From JBDKTK01 sp964556675 (lineage in GTDB: Bacteria; Desulfobacterota; Syntrophia; Syntrophales; UBA4778), in the NCBI GenBank assembly GCA_964556675.1, contig CAZKYN010000040.1, positions 1-17,130 on the forward strand: a stretch of DNA of 17,130 nucleotides. Reading direction: 5' to 3'. Shown piece by piece: positions 1 to 8,499 of the stretch (position 1 is its first letter; each line of letters starts with the position of its first letter). The notes under the pieces are model-generated. The model ran no database searches. It was not told the origin of the DNA and saw only the letters and a list, made by a program, of their open reading frames with translations. Position numbers and translations under genes: made by a program.

Positions 1-7
1 GTCCGGC

Positions 8-1177
8 ATGGGAAGGATGGGATGGATCTCGATCCTGATCGTGGCGGTTTCAGTCTCGTTTGCCGCGGCATACTACCTGGCCGGCAGGACCAGGGAGGCG
101 TCCATTTCCTTTTCCCGGCCTTCCGGGCAGGTTGTGACGGGCGAAGCAAACCGGGCTGAGCCGCAGCATGAATACAGCATAGCGGACGTAGTAAAAAAAA
201 TATCCCCTTCAATTGTTTCCATTATAAATTACGACGACAAAAAACAGGTGGTCGGCTGGGCTTCCGGCTTTTTTGCGGGCAGCCCGGGCGAGGTCGTCAC
301 GAACCGCCACGTTTTGAAAGGTTCTCATTACGAAATAAAGACTGTTGAAGGGCGGACGTATCCCGTCCACAGGATCGTGTCTGAAGACGCCCACAACGAC
401 CTTGTCGTCCTGGCGACGGGAGCAACCCTGCGCGAAGCTGCTCCGCTGAAGGTCAGTGCTTTCCAGCCTGAAAGAGGCGAGAAAGTCGTCGTTATCGGCA
501 GTCCGCTCGGCCTCGAGCAATCCGTGTCCGACGGGATAGTTTCCGCACAGCGGGAGCTGAGGGGCAGAAAGGTCATCCAGATCACCGCTCCCATATCGCA
601 GGGCTCAAGCGGCAGCCCCGTAGTAAACATGAAGGGGGAGGTCATCGGCGTCGTTTCCATGTACCTGATGATGGGCCAGAACCTTAATTTCTGCGTCCCG
701 GTTGAAGCGCTTCTGAATATCAGGCCCGCATGGAGCCGGTTGGGCAATGTCGCGGCCGCGTCTCCTTCCGATATACTGTATTTCTATCAGGACGATAACA
801 AGCGCGTGAACTTTGTGAGGAATCCGGAAACCCCCCGTCCCAACTACATACTGCTTACAAAGCCCGACGGCTCGATCGACCGCGATAAATTCGAGAACTG
901 GATATTCGAGCAGCTGGGCGGAAACCCTTACAAAATCGACCCGCAGGCAGCGGTTAACGCTGAGAAGGAGCGTCTCCCGGAGCTGTTCCGCCAGGTTTTC
1001 CCCGGCCACGAAATGGATGAACTGAGGAGGTTCCCCCCGGAGGCCAGAGGTTTCTGGGGCTCGTGGGTGGCCAACCACATGCAATCCGTCTATAACCGCG
1101 CGCAAAGCGACCGCAATGCAGGCATTATAAAGCACCGGGAGATGATGTCGTTTCTTGACCGGGTGCAAAAGCATTGA
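8..1177 (+). CDS. Membrane-anchored trypsin-like (S1C/HtrA-type) serine protease
   Basis: A 389-residue protein with an N-terminal hydrophobic segment (about residues 5-25) that probably anchors it in the inner membrane with the rest in the periplasm. The trypsin-like core spans about 55-240. The catalytic triad is readable: His101 in TNRHVLKG, Asp131 in HNDLVVL, Ser201 in GSSGSP. The family cleaves misfolded or regulatory envelope proteins. Unlike classical DegP/DegS no PDZ domain follows; residues 250-389 form a charged C-terminal region I do not recognise. The start is uncertain because only 7 bases precede the first ATG, so the true N-terminus could lie outside the window; a second ATG follows at 17, and the hydrophobic anchor begins just after both. 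The gene stands alone before a 163-bp gap with the promoter of the next gene. Protease class is certain from the motifs; the substrate is unknown. Confidence 0.85.
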   Translation: MGRMGWISILIVAVSVSFAAAYYLAGRTREASISFSRPSGQVVTGEANRAEPQHEYSIADVVKKISPSIVSIINYDDKKQVVGWASGFFAGSPGEVVTNRHVLKGSHYEIKTVEGRTYPVHRIVSEDAHNDLVVLATGATLREAAPLKVSAFQPERGEKVVVIGSPLGLEQSVSDGIVSAQRELRGRKVIQITAPISQGSSGSPVVNMKGEVIGVVSMYLMMGQNLNFCVPVEALLNIRPAWSRLGNVAAASPSDILYFYQDDNKRVNFVRNPETPRPNYILLTKPDGSIDRDKFENWIFEQLGGNPYKIDPQAAVNAEKERLPELFRQVFPGHEMDELRRFPPEARGFWGSWVANHMQSVYNRAQSDRNAGIIKHREMMSFLDRVQKH

Positions 1178-1251
1178 TGACGATCACGATTCGGCCCCAA
1201 CGAACAATTCTTGCCTGATTAAATCCCGGCAGCAGGTAATATCCTGATATA

Positions 1252-1280
1252 TTGATTATTTTCTCCCCGGCATATATAGT
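1252..1280 (+). promoter_or_regulatory. Putative sigma-70 promoter of the PAS histidine kinase gene
   Basis: TTGATT at 1252-1257 and TATAGT at 1275-1280 are separated by exactly 17 bases (4/6 and 5/6 matches to consensus). It lies about 60 bases before the TTG start of the kinase gene. Predicted by eye only. Confidence 0.45.
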
Positions 1281-1340
1281 GCGTCCAACACCTTGCGGGT
1301 AAAGAGTTTCCGCTGATCGGGCAAGTTGGAGTGAGAGAAA

Positions 1341-3143
1341 TTGAAGCACAGGAAAACTAAAAAAACAGCTTCCGTGCAAAGCGGCGAGATCTACCGTGCC
1401 GCTTTTGAGTCTTCGGAAGACGCCTTCATCCTCGGCGGCGTGGGCGGGCCCATTATGGAATGCAACCAGGCGGCCTGCAGTATTTTCGGGTACAGCAAGG
1501 CCGAAATGATGGAGATGAACCTTGCGGGGCTGTTCCCCGAAGAGGTTTCGTCCCTCATGCCCGATTTCATTACCGCAGAAGCGACCACCGGGGGTCTGTT
1601 TGTCTGGAGAAGCTGCAAGCGGAAAGACGGCCGGATCTTCCCCGCCCGGACCAGCACCCGGCTTATCAGCATGGGGAGGAGGAAACTGGTCCTGATCTGC
1701 GTCCGCAATCTCGTAATCAGAAAATCGTCAGTGACCGGCGATGAAAACAGGCCGCCATCCAAGCACGATTACCCTGTCTACACCATCACCTGGCAATCCG
1801 TGGGCGACGACTTCGTTATGATCGGCTGCAACATGGCCACCGAGGATTTCAAAAAAGTCGTGATAAACAATTACATCGGCAAGAGGGCCAGCAATATTTA
1901 TGCCGGCCGCGCGGACATTCTCGAGGACCTGCGGCGCTGCCTGAAAGAGAAATCGGCATCGAAACGGAAAATATCGTACAGGATGTTCACCACGGGAGAA
2001 GACCGCGAAATGTCGGCATCTTACGTGTACATGCATCCGGGCCTTGTCCTCCTTCGCCTGCAGGACATAACCGAGCGGGAACAGGCCATGAGGGCGCTCC
2101 AGGACAGCGAGCAGAGGATGAAGAGCCTCTTTCTCGGGATGCCCGTCCCGACCATCACCTGGAAATTGCAGGGCGGGAGTTTTGTCCTTACCGATTTCAA
2201 CCTTGCAGCCGAGGAGTTTACGAGCGGCATGATCTCCGAATACGTGGGCGTGCCGGCCGACAAGCTCTACGCAGACCGCCCCGATATCCTCCAGGATTTC
2301 AGGACATGCCTGGAGCGGAAATCCCGGTTCAGGCGGGAGATGGATTACAGCATGTTCACGACCGGCTCGGAACGGATACTGGCCATGACGTACGCCTATA
2401 TCCCGCCGGACCTTGTGATGTGCCACATGGACGACATCACGAGACGCAAGAGGGCCGAAAATAAGTTGCGCATGTCGGAAAAGAGCCTCAAAGCGCTCTC
2501 CTCTCAGCTCCTGGGCCGGGAGGAAAAAATCAGGAAGAATATTGCCCTGGAACTACACGACAGCATCGGGCAGTACCTTTCGACTATCAAGTTCAACGCG
2601 GAGACATGCATTACCAGGATGGAAAACGGCAATTCCGGTCAGGCGCTGGATCAGCTCAAATCCGGAATTCCCATAATCCAGCACGCCGTCGAAGAGGTCA
2701 GGAGGATTTCCATGGACCTGCGGCCCTCCATCCTGGACGACCTCGGCATCCTCGCAACAATCTCCTGGTTCTGCCGGGAATTCGAAAATGTATATACGGA
2801 AATTTCTCTCGAGAAGGAAATCACGGCGGAAGAGGTCTCCGTGCCGGAGCCGCTCAAGATAATTATTTTCAGGGTTATGCAGGAAGCGATGAATAACGTC
2901 GCCAAGCACAGCGGGGCGGACCGCGTGCTGCTGAGGCTGGAGATCGCCGACGGGTCGCTGCAGCTGCTTATTCGTGATAACGGGGCCGGGTTCGACCTTG
3001 AGAATATTGTGATTAAAGAGGGCCCGTCCCGGAGCCTGGGCCTGGCCAGCATGCGCGAGCGCGTCGAGCTTTCGGGAGGAGTTTTCCGTGTCGGGACAAA
3101 GGCGGGCAGCGGCACGGAAGTCCAGGCAATCTGGAAATTGTGA
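1341..3143 (+). CDS. PAS-domain sensor histidine kinase, NarX/DegS-type (HisKA_3)
   Basis: A 600-residue, apparently soluble histidine kinase with no clear membrane segment. Three PAS-type sensor domains (about 15-125, 145-245 and 265-368) are followed by a HisKA_3 dimerisation domain with phospho-acceptor His406 (ALELHDSIGQ) and a HATPase_c domain (about 500-600). The ATPase domain shows the N-box (N518/N519) and G-box DNGAG at 546-550. This architecture pairs with NarL/LuxR-type response regulators; the only one in the window is at 10781-11455, so pairing is possible but unproven. PAS domains 2 and 3 are near-duplicates sharing an Rxx(I/M)xYxMFTTG segment. The start is TTG, preceded by GGAG nine bases upstream. 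A plausible sigma-70 promoter precedes it. The gene converges on the small lipoprotein gene with 34 bp between the stops. The signal sensed is unknown. Confidence 0.9.
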   Translation: MKHRKTKKTASVQSGEIYRAAFESSEDAFILGGVGGPIMECNQAACSIFGYSKAEMMEMNLAGLFPEEVSSLMPDFITAEATTGGLFVWRSCKRKDGRIFPARTSTRLISMGRRKLVLICVRNLVIRKSSVTGDENRPPSKHDYPVYTITWQSVGDDFVMIGCNMATEDFKKVVINNYIGKRASNIYAGRADILEDLRRCLKEKSASKRKISYRMFTTGEDREMSASYVYMHPGLVLLRLQDITEREQAMRALQDSEQRMKSLFLGMPVPTITWKLQGGSFVLTDFNLAAEEFTSGMISEYVGVPADKLYADRPDILQDFRTCLERKSRFRREMDYSMFTTGSERILAMTYAYIPPDLVMCHMDDITRRKRAENKLRMSEKSLKALSSQLLGREEKIRKNIALELHDSIGQYLSTIKFNAETCITRMENGNSGQALDQLKSGIPIIQHAVEEVRRISMDLRPSILDDLGILATISWFCREFENVYTEISLEKEITAEEVSVPEPLKIIIFRVMQEAMNNVAKHSGADRVLLRLEIADGSLQLLIRDNGAGFDLENIVIKEGPSRSLGLASMRERVELSGGVFRVGTKAGSGTEVQAIWKL

Positions 3144-3155
3144 CATGCGTTTTCC

Positions 3156-3178
3156 GGGGCGGTCCTGCAGGGCGCCCC
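3156..3178. terminator. Weak hairpin between convergent genes
   Basis: GGGGCG (3156-3161) and CGCCCC (3173-3178) form a 6-bp GC stem with an 11-nt loop in the 34-bp gap between convergent stop codons. It could serve as a shared terminator, but there is no good T-run on either strand. Confidence 0.25.
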
Positions 3179-3498
3179 TAGTTGCACTTCCCCGAATATT
3201 TTTTAAAGCTCAGCTTGCCGTTGCTGAAGCTCAGGTAAACGCGGCAGGGTGTCTTGCCGTCCCCCCAGCGGTATATCTGTCTCGTGAAGACCTCGTTCTT
3301 GGACTCTTTTTGAGACTCGCTTATCAGTAATCCTCCCTGTCCCAACTCTTCCTCGACCTGCTCGTAGCTTGAGCCGTACTTTATGTTCTCAAAGGCGCAT
3401 TTGGGCGGTATTTTCGCGCCATGCGGCTGCGGGCCTGAAGCGCAACCCGAGGCAAAGCTCAGGCATATCAAGATGCATAAAACAAGCACGCTCCTCAT
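3178..3498 (-). CDS. Small putative lipoprotein, weakly BamE/SmpA-like
   Basis: A 106-residue protein with a lipoprotein signal: Arg3, a hydrophobic stretch at 4-16 and a lipobox ending ASGC with Cys19. It is therefore probably exported and lipidated. The mature part has a segment reading IKYGSSYEQVEEELGQGG, which resembles the start of SmpA/OmlA/BamE-like folds (a Gly-x-Ser/Thr turn followed by a helix with xVxxxLG). The resemblance is only suggestive. Cysteines occur at both ends of the mature domain. An upstream ATG at 3525 would add nine residues before the signal peptide and has no ribosome-binding site, so the ATG at 3498, preceded by a G-rich stretch, is preferred. It is convergent with the histidine kinase. 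It lies downstream of the DUF3313 gene but beyond a strong terminator, so it is probably transcribed separately. Function unknown. Confidence 0.65.
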   Translation of the reverse strand: MRSVLVLCILICLSFASGCASGPQPHGAKIPPKCAFENIKYGSSYEQVEEELGQGGLLISESQKESKNEVFTRQIYRWGDGKTPCRVYLSFSNGKLSFKKYSGKCN

Positions 3499-3660
3499 GT
3501 TCAGCCCCCGGCAAAACTCCACCATCCATTGTATTTAGAACAATGCGGGATAAAAAAGCTATATTCCTTTGACTTAAATTGGGAGATGACGGGGATTAAA
3601 TCCTGTAAGGAAACGGAATGGAACAGGAGATTCGCCGAAGTCACCGCAGGCGAATAGAAA

Positions 3661-3697
3661 CTTTAAGGGCCGGCCTCGCCCTGCCCAGGCCGGCCCT
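3661..3697 (-). terminator. Strong terminator after the alkyl sulfatase/FadL/DUF3313 operon
   Basis: A perfect 11-bp inverted repeat, AGGGCCGGCCT (3666-3676) and AGGCCGGCCCT (3687-3697), has a 10-nt loop. It begins 17 bases after the stop of the DUF3313-like gene in its reading direction. On the minus strand the stem is followed by TAAAGTTTCTATT, a modest T-rich tail. Confidence 0.7.
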
Positions 3698-3713
3698 GCC
3701 TGATGCTCTTTGA

Positions 3714-4433
3714 TCAATTCTGGCCGGGAATGTAATTGTCCATGTATTTTCTCAGCCGTTCCGCCCAGAATTTGAACGCCTCTTCGGCCGAGCCCCATTT
3801 GCTGAACCTCTCGGTGAAACCCGCCGACTGGCGGTCTTCCGCTACGGCGAGCACTTCGTTGCTCGTGCTGTCCAGGGCCAGGAAGGCCATGCCGGTGGAA
3901 CCGGATCCGGACCAGGAGCCGATAACGCCTCTTTTCAGGGTGCTGATGCCCAATCCTATCGGGATTACCGTCATGATCCCGCTCAAAACAGGGCGGCTCT
4001 GTTCCAGGTTGGTTATTGCAACCCTGACCCTGATCACGTCCGGCCCCGGTTCGGACACGATCGGGTGCTTGCCCTTGATAGCGTCCACCATGGTCTGATT
4101 GAATTTATCAGCCAGGTCTTTCATGGCAACCGGGTCGATTCCCTGGTAATCGGAATTTTTGTCCAGGTAAAAAACAACGCTGTCCAGCATCACTTTCCTG
4201 TACTTGAGAAAATTGACTCCCGGTTTTATCCAGCGTTTCTTCACCCCGCCTTTGGGCCCGGGGTCCATGAGGCTATAATATTCCCCCAGGAAATTTTTTG
4301 CCCCGCCTTCCGCCATGGACAGCTGGGGGGCTGAGGGGTCTCCCCCGCCGGGAGTTGATTGTTTGCCCGTGGCGCAGGCCGCAACAGCAAGGCCAAGGAG
4401 GACCACGAGAAACAGTTTGATCGTCCGGTTCAT
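3714..4433 (-). CDS. DUF3313-like lipoprotein
   Basis: A 239-residue exported lipoprotein. The signal peptide at 1-19 ends in a lipobox AVAAC with Cys20. The mature part has features I associate with the DUF3313 family: FLGEYYSLMDPGP near residue 50, a K(K/R)WIKPG segment, a central VDAIKGKH... helix, a strand pair RVRVAITNLEQS, and a Gly-rich hydrophobic stretch. The family has no established biochemical role; members are small outer-membrane-associated lipoproteins. The start is well supported by AGGAGGT a few bases upstream of ATG. It is the last gene of the leftward cluster, 82 bp after the FadL gene and just before a strong terminator. Co-transcription with the FadL porin suggests a role at the outer membrane, but that is inference. 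Confidence 0.75.
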   Translation of the reverse strand: MNRTIKLFLVVLLGLAVAACATGKQSTPGGGDPSAPQLSMAEGGAKNFLGEYYSLMDPGPKGGVKKRWIKPGVNFLKYRKVMLDSVVFYLDKNSDYQGIDPVAMKDLADKFNQTMVDAIKGKHPIVSEPGPDVIRVRVAITNLEQSRPVLSGIMTVIPIGLGISTLKRGVIGSWSGSGSTGMAFLALDSTSNEVLAVAEDRQSAGFTERFSKWGSAEEAFKFWAERLRKYMDNYIPGQN

Positions 4434-4515
4434 ATTTACCTCCTGAATGATTACTTGATCAATTTATCTATGCCGACTTGGAAAGCTCTTTAGACCAACG
4501 TATATACGATTAATC

Positions 4516-5790
4516 CTAATATGTCCATTTCAGGCTCAGCGCGATAAAGTGGAATATGGTATCGCTGAATTCGCCGGCCACCCTGCCCGCCAGGGGCCCG
4601 CGCTCCTGATCTACCGGCATGTCGCCCAGCCAGGCGAACTGGTAGGCGGCTCCCAGTGTCAGGTTCGGGGAGAAAGAGTACTGGGCCCCGAAGGCAAAGG
4701 ACTTTATCTCACCGATCGGGACGCTGACCGTGCGGTTATCGTCACTGACGGCGGAGCTGTCGTAAGCTATGCCGAAAGAGAACCTCCAGGCGGGCGCGTA
4801 TGTATACTGAAAAGCCAGGGCGGCGTGCCATGTATCCTTATAGTGGCTGTCCGCAGTCAGTGTCGTCGGATTGGCCGTGTTTATCCCCACCTCGGTCCTC
4901 CCGAAGCGGGACCAGTCCTGCCATCCCGCATTGCCCAGGACGGCCCACTGCGGATTCAATTCATGATACGCGCTGAACATGACCATCTGAGGGACCGTCA
5001 TGGTCAGGTCGAGGCTGCTGTTAAGCAGCCCGCTTGCCGTCAGAGCGGCGCGCAGGCCGGGGCCGAGGCCGCTGAACTCGGGAACGTCGCTGAATTCAAG
5101 CTTCACCTCTGAGAGGTATGTCACGCCGAAACGCGTCCCCTTTTGGGGCTCGAACAGGATTCCGAAGTTCCCCCCGTATCCAAGGGCGCTGTCCTTGTAT
5201 TTGAGCTGCCCGTCCGCCCCGCCTGCGTTGTTGACGGCCGCCTGGTCGCTCACATAACCTAACATCATGTTCAGGCCAGCTCCCGCGTAAAGCCGGTCAT
5301 TGACCTTATAGCTCAGGGCCGGCGTAAATGTCATACCTACAAGGGTCGATTTCTGCACATAGTAGCGGCCCACCCAGTTGTCGTCGAATTTCTGGCTCAA
5401 GCCGAAATACGACAGGGCGCCCAGGCCGAAGCTCCACCTTTCCGTGAGCTTCTGGACGGCGAAAACGCTGCCCCCGGGCGACCAGCCGATGGCGACCCCG
5501 CCGTCATTGCCGGGCACGCTGGTCGCCGCATTCGGGCTGAACTTCAGGTCCCCGTAAAGGGCCTGCAGCCCCCCAAGGAACTGTGAGGATTCAAGCCGGC
5601 CCATCCCCGCCGGGTTGGTGAACACGGTGGATGCGTCCTGGGCCCGGGCAGCGTAGCCCGCCGCCGCATAGCCCACGTCCGGCGAGCCGAACTGGTAAAG
5701 CATAACTCCCCCGGCCCAGGCGGGGCTGACCGCAAAAGCTCCCGCCAGGACCAGGCAGCACAGTATACCGGTCAATACCGATTTTCTCAT
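4516..5790 (-). CDS. FadL/OmpP1/TodX-family outer-membrane transport protein
   Basis: A 424-residue outer-membrane beta-barrel of the FadL family, which carries hydrophobic compounds (long-chain fatty acids, aromatics, alkanes) across the outer membrane. It has a signal peptide at 1-26 ending in AWA, then the N-terminal hatch region with the family motif NPAG (residues 59-62, in TVFTNPAGM). Many alternating amphipathic strands follow, ending in a C-terminal aromatic residue (KWTY). Length is usual for the family. An in-frame ATG at 5835 would prepend 15 residues before the signal peptide; the ATG at 5790, with GGGAGG upstream, is preferred. It lies 73 bp downstream of the alkyl sulfatase gene on the same strand, so it may supply the sulfatase substrate or its product to the cell. 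The actual ligand is not visible from the sequence. Confidence 0.9.
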   Translation of the reverse strand: MRKSVLTGILCCLVLAGAFAVSPAWAGGVMLYQFGSPDVGYAAAGYAARAQDASTVFTNPAGMGRLESSQFLGGLQALYGDLKFSPNAATSVPGNDGGVAIGWSPGGSVFAVQKLTERWSFGLGALSYFGLSQKFDDNWVGRYYVQKSTLVGMTFTPALSYKVNDRLYAGAGLNMMLGYVSDQAAVNNAGGADGQLKYKDSALGYGGNFGILFEPQKGTRFGVTYLSEVKLEFSDVPEFSGLGPGLRAALTASGLLNSSLDLTMTVPQMVMFSAYHELNPQWAVLGNAGWQDWSRFGRTEVGINTANPTTLTADSHYKDTWHAALAFQYTYAPAWRFSFGIAYDSSAVSDDNRTVSVPIGEIKSFAFGAQYSFSPNLTLGAAYQFAWLGDMPVDQERGPLAGRVAGEFSDTIFHFIALSLKWTY

Positions 5791-5863
5791 TCTCCAATTG
5801 CCTCCCAAAACGAACTTCACAAGCATCGAATCCATGTTTGTCCCGGGTCGCCGTCCCCTTCCC

Positions 5864-7933
5864 TTACGGCAGTTTGACCATGGGCCCGTCGTGCGCGAAC
5901 GGCTCGTCCTTGGGTTTAACAGCTTTCGGTGCGATCTTGGTACCCGGCATGATCTCGAACATCGCGTCGAACATCTCGCAGGCGCCGGCCAGCTGTTTCA
6001 AAACAGCCGTATTGCCCTCCAGCTTTGCCTTTCCGGACCGGGCCAGGTCGGCGAGTTTCGCTTTCTTGAGCATGATATCTTCGAAATCGGCGCGGTTGAG
6101 CGTAATCGTCAGGTCGGCGTCTTTCGCCTGAAAGCCCTGAATGTGCGTCAAGGTGGCATTGCTCATCTCGACCAGGTACTTTTCGTTGATGTCCGGGTGA
6201 ATGAGATTAAACTTAAAATTCAAACCCTCGGCCTTGCGGCTGTCCACCTGGATGGCGAGCGCATCGAGCAATAACGAAGTGGGCGTGCCTTTCACGAGGT
6301 CCGGCGGCGCCGAGCTTTGAAGGTCGACATGCTTGATCCCGTCGCGCAGCTCCCTTGCCGCAGACAGGTACGAATTGCGCAGGCTGGGGCTTTCGGACTG
6401 GTAGCCCAACTGCTCGAAAGCGTCGGCCAGCAGGTCCTTGGCAGCCTGATTCTTCGGCTCGGCATAGACCAGTTTGTTGAGGATCTCCATCGCATGGCGG
6501 TACTTCCCCTGGGTTATCAGCTTTTTACTCCTGGCAAGGATCTTCTTCGAGCCGCCCATCATCTCGACATAGAGCGGGGCTGAGGTCTCCGGAGATAGCG
6601 GTGCGAGGGTGGCCGGGTTGGCGTCCCAGTAACCGAGGTACAGGTTGATCACGGCCCGGCTGTTGTGCTCATAGGAGCCGTGGTAGCCGTGGGTGTACCA
6701 TTTCTGCTGGAGCGACTTCGGAGGCGTGTACACGTTGTGTATCTGGTTGATCGTCACGCCCTGGTTGGCGTAATGCAGCACCTGGTTGTTGAGGTTGGCG
6801 TACATGTCACGCTGGTTGCCCATTACTTCCCGGACCCGGGCGTTGCCCCAGCGGGGCCAGGAGTGCGACGAGAACATAACCTGGGCCTCGGGGCCGAAGC
6901 GGTAAAGGGCCTGGTTGGCAAAGTAAGCCCACGCTTTTGCGTCGCGCGTTTTGGCGCCGCGCAGGGTGTAAAGGTTATGCAGGGAGGCGACCATGTTCTC
7001 GGCGGCCCAGAACGCCTTATAACCGGGGAACCACGTGTTCATCTCCACGGGGGCCTCGGTGCCGGGGGTGCTCTGGAACACCATGCGGACGCCGTCTACC
7101 GTCAGTTCTTCATAAGGTTGTGCAATAAACCTGTTCGGGGGGATGAGTCCGATACTCCCTACGGCCGCGAACTTTCCTATGGAGCAATCCACATGGCCGA
7201 AAGCATTGTGCGGGAGGGCGTCCCCGTAAGTGTATGTTTTCCGCCGCAACATCACATTGCCTGCCAGCAAGTGCTCCGAAATTGCCTCTTCAACGAAACC
7301 TTTAGGCGCGATAACAAGGACCTTGCCGGATCTTACGTCTTCTTCATTAACAACGCCCTTGATACCGCCGAAATGGTCCCCGTGGGAATGGGAGATTATT
7401 ACTGCTGCGACCGGCCTTTTCCCGAGTCTCTCGTTTACAAAATCAAGAGCTGCCCTTGCTGTCTCTTTCACGGTGAGCGGGTCGATCACGATCCAGCCCG
7501 TGTCGCCCTTTATAAAAGAGATATTGGCAAGGTCAAAACCGCGGACCTGGTATATTCCCGGGACGACCTCGTAGAGGCCGTATTCCATGTTGAGGGTAGC
7601 CTGGCGCTGCAGCGATGGATGGATGCTGTTAAAGTCCTTTCCTTGCAGCAGGAAATTCCAGTTGTCCATGTCCCATGCGACGCCGCCTTTGTCCTGCATA
7701 ATCTTCCTGTAAGGGGGCGCCGCTATGAAACCTCTCTTCGCCTCTTCGAAATCCTGTTTGTCCTCGAAGGGCATTGTCTGCCGCGCCTTGTTTTGCACTT
7801 CGACAGTGTATTGCGAGGGCATTTTGCCCTTGGGGCTGAAATGTTTTGATTCTTCCGATGCCCCAACCGGCGAGACCAATGAGAAAACCAGGGCTGCACC
7901 GAGAGCAGCTTGTGCAATTTTAGCAATCATCAT
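5864..7933 (-). CDS. Alkyl sulfatase, SdsA1/YjcS/BDS1 family (class III, metallo-beta-lactamase fold)
   Basis: A 689-residue exported alkyl sulfatase expected to hydrolyse long-chain alkyl sulfate esters (such as dodecyl sulfate) to alcohol and sulfate. A signal peptide covers about 1-25 (...VGA/SEE). The metallo-beta-lactamase domain (about 120-360) carries the zinc motif HSHGDH (His182, His184, Asp186, His187); further probable ligands are Glu293 in GTEAPVEMN, Glu312 in AAENM and His357 in SSHSW. From memory these match the spacing of SdsA1 ligands with a constant offset. The alkyl sulfatase dimerisation domain (about 370-530) and a C-terminal SCP2-like domain (about 550-665) complete the family layout at the normal length. 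The start has a strong site (AAGGAG, 5 bases) and overlaps the end of the upstream ABM-domain gene by 14 bp, implying translational coupling. A second Met follows directly. Confidence 0.92.
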   Translation of the reverse strand: MMIAKIAQAALGAALVFSLVSPVGASEESKHFSPKGKMPSQYTVEVQNKARQTMPFEDKQDFEEAKRGFIAAPPYRKIMQDKGGVAWDMDNWNFLLQGKDFNSIHPSLQRQATLNMEYGLYEVVPGIYQVRGFDLANISFIKGDTGWIVIDPLTVKETARAALDFVNERLGKRPVAAVIISHSHGDHFGGIKGVVNEEDVRSGKVLVIAPKGFVEEAISEHLLAGNVMLRRKTYTYGDALPHNAFGHVDCSIGKFAAVGSIGLIPPNRFIAQPYEELTVDGVRMVFQSTPGTEAPVEMNTWFPGYKAFWAAENMVASLHNLYTLRGAKTRDAKAWAYFANQALYRFGPEAQVMFSSHSWPRWGNARVREVMGNQRDMYANLNNQVLHYANQGVTINQIHNVYTPPKSLQQKWYTHGYHGSYEHNSRAVINLYLGYWDANPATLAPLSPETSAPLYVEMMGGSKKILARSKKLITQGKYRHAMEILNKLVYAEPKNQAAKDLLADAFEQLGYQSESPSLRNSYLSAARELRDGIKHVDLQSSAPPDLVKGTPTSLLLDALAIQVDSRKAEGLNFKFNLIHPDINEKYLVEMSNATLTHIQGFQAKDADLTITLNRADFEDIMLKKAKLADLARSGKAKLEGNTAVLKQLAGACEMFDAMFEIMPGTKIAPKAVKPKDEPFAHDGPMVKLP

Positions 7934-8327
7934 TCCTTCTCCTTTTCTTCGCTTTCAACTTTTCAGACGCCGGCGGGCCGGGAAGCGACCCGGTCTTTCG
8001 GCCTGCATTTTTTTCGCTTCTTATTTTCTTCAGGGCTTTCATTCCGTCCCAGACATCGTTGCCGACCTTGGCCTTCGCCGACTCGCTCAGCAGGTCGACA
8101 GCCCCGAGGAGCGCCCCTCCATCATGGGAGTTTACAAATTGTTCGAGACTTGCCCGGGCGTCCCAGGAAACCTCGAAAAAAAATAAGTCGGCGTCTTCGA
8201 CATCCCGGCAGACCCGGCAACCGCGGCAGCCCTTTGCCCTGCGGACTGCGGGGAGCAGCGCATGCAATGTCTGCTCGAGTTCGCGGGCCTTTTCCGGCCC
8301 GGCCTTCATCTCGATGGTGAGCTTCAT
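7920..8327 (-). CDS. Antibiotic biosynthesis monooxygenase (ABM)-domain protein
   Basis: A 135-residue cytoplasmic protein. Residues 1-85 fit the ABM/YgiN-type ferredoxin-like fold: an opening strand MKLTIEMKAGP, a helix with RELEQTLHALLPAVRRAKGC, then FFFEVSWDARASLEQFVNS and a helix near HDGGALLG. Such proteins include cofactor-free monooxygenases but many have no known reaction. The C-terminal 45 residues are Lys/Arg-rich, unusual for the family. The ATG at 8327 starts right at the domain. An alternative ATG at 8372 has GAGGTG close upstream, but adds an Arg-rich stretch that looks non-coding and would coincide with the transcription start predicted from the sigma-54-like site. It is the first gene of the operon and overlaps the alkyl sulfatase start by 14 bp. 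Its role in sulfate-ester use is unknown. Confidence 0.75.
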   Translation of the reverse strand: MKLTIEMKAGPEKARELEQTLHALLPAVRRAKGCRGCRVCRDVEDADLFFFEVSWDARASLEQFVNSHDGGALLGAVDLLSESAKAKVGNDVWDGMKALKKIRSEKNAGRKTGSLPGPPASEKLKAKKRRRNDDC

Positions 8328-8384
8328 AATTCGTCCTGTCCGGCCGCTTGGCCCTGCCCGGCGCCTGGACATTTCACCTCGGGT

Positions 8385-8400
8385 TACAAAAACTGTTCCA
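8385..8400 (-). promoter_or_regulatory. Candidate sigma-54 (-24/-12) promoter of the alkyl sulfatase operon
   Basis: Read on the minus strand the site is TGGAACAGTTTTTGTA. The family consensus is TGGCACG-N4-TTGCA, so there is a good -24 element (GG present) and a -12 element with GT in place of GC. The start of transcription would fall near 8375, giving a leader of about 48 nt to the preferred ABM start. A sigma-54 activator gene lies immediately upstream on the same strand. Confidence 0.4.
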
Positions 8401-8499
8401 AAGTCGGCAGGAAATTTGGTGGGAATGTTAACAGTTGATTTACATTGATTTTATCAGAGAGGGACAGGGTTAATGGAAAGGGCGCGGCGGGGCATGAAA

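Noticed and set aside
6665..7849. 394-residue open frame on the plus strand opposite the alkyl sulfatase.
   Set aside because: It is antisense to a full-length, motif-complete enzyme and has no family features.
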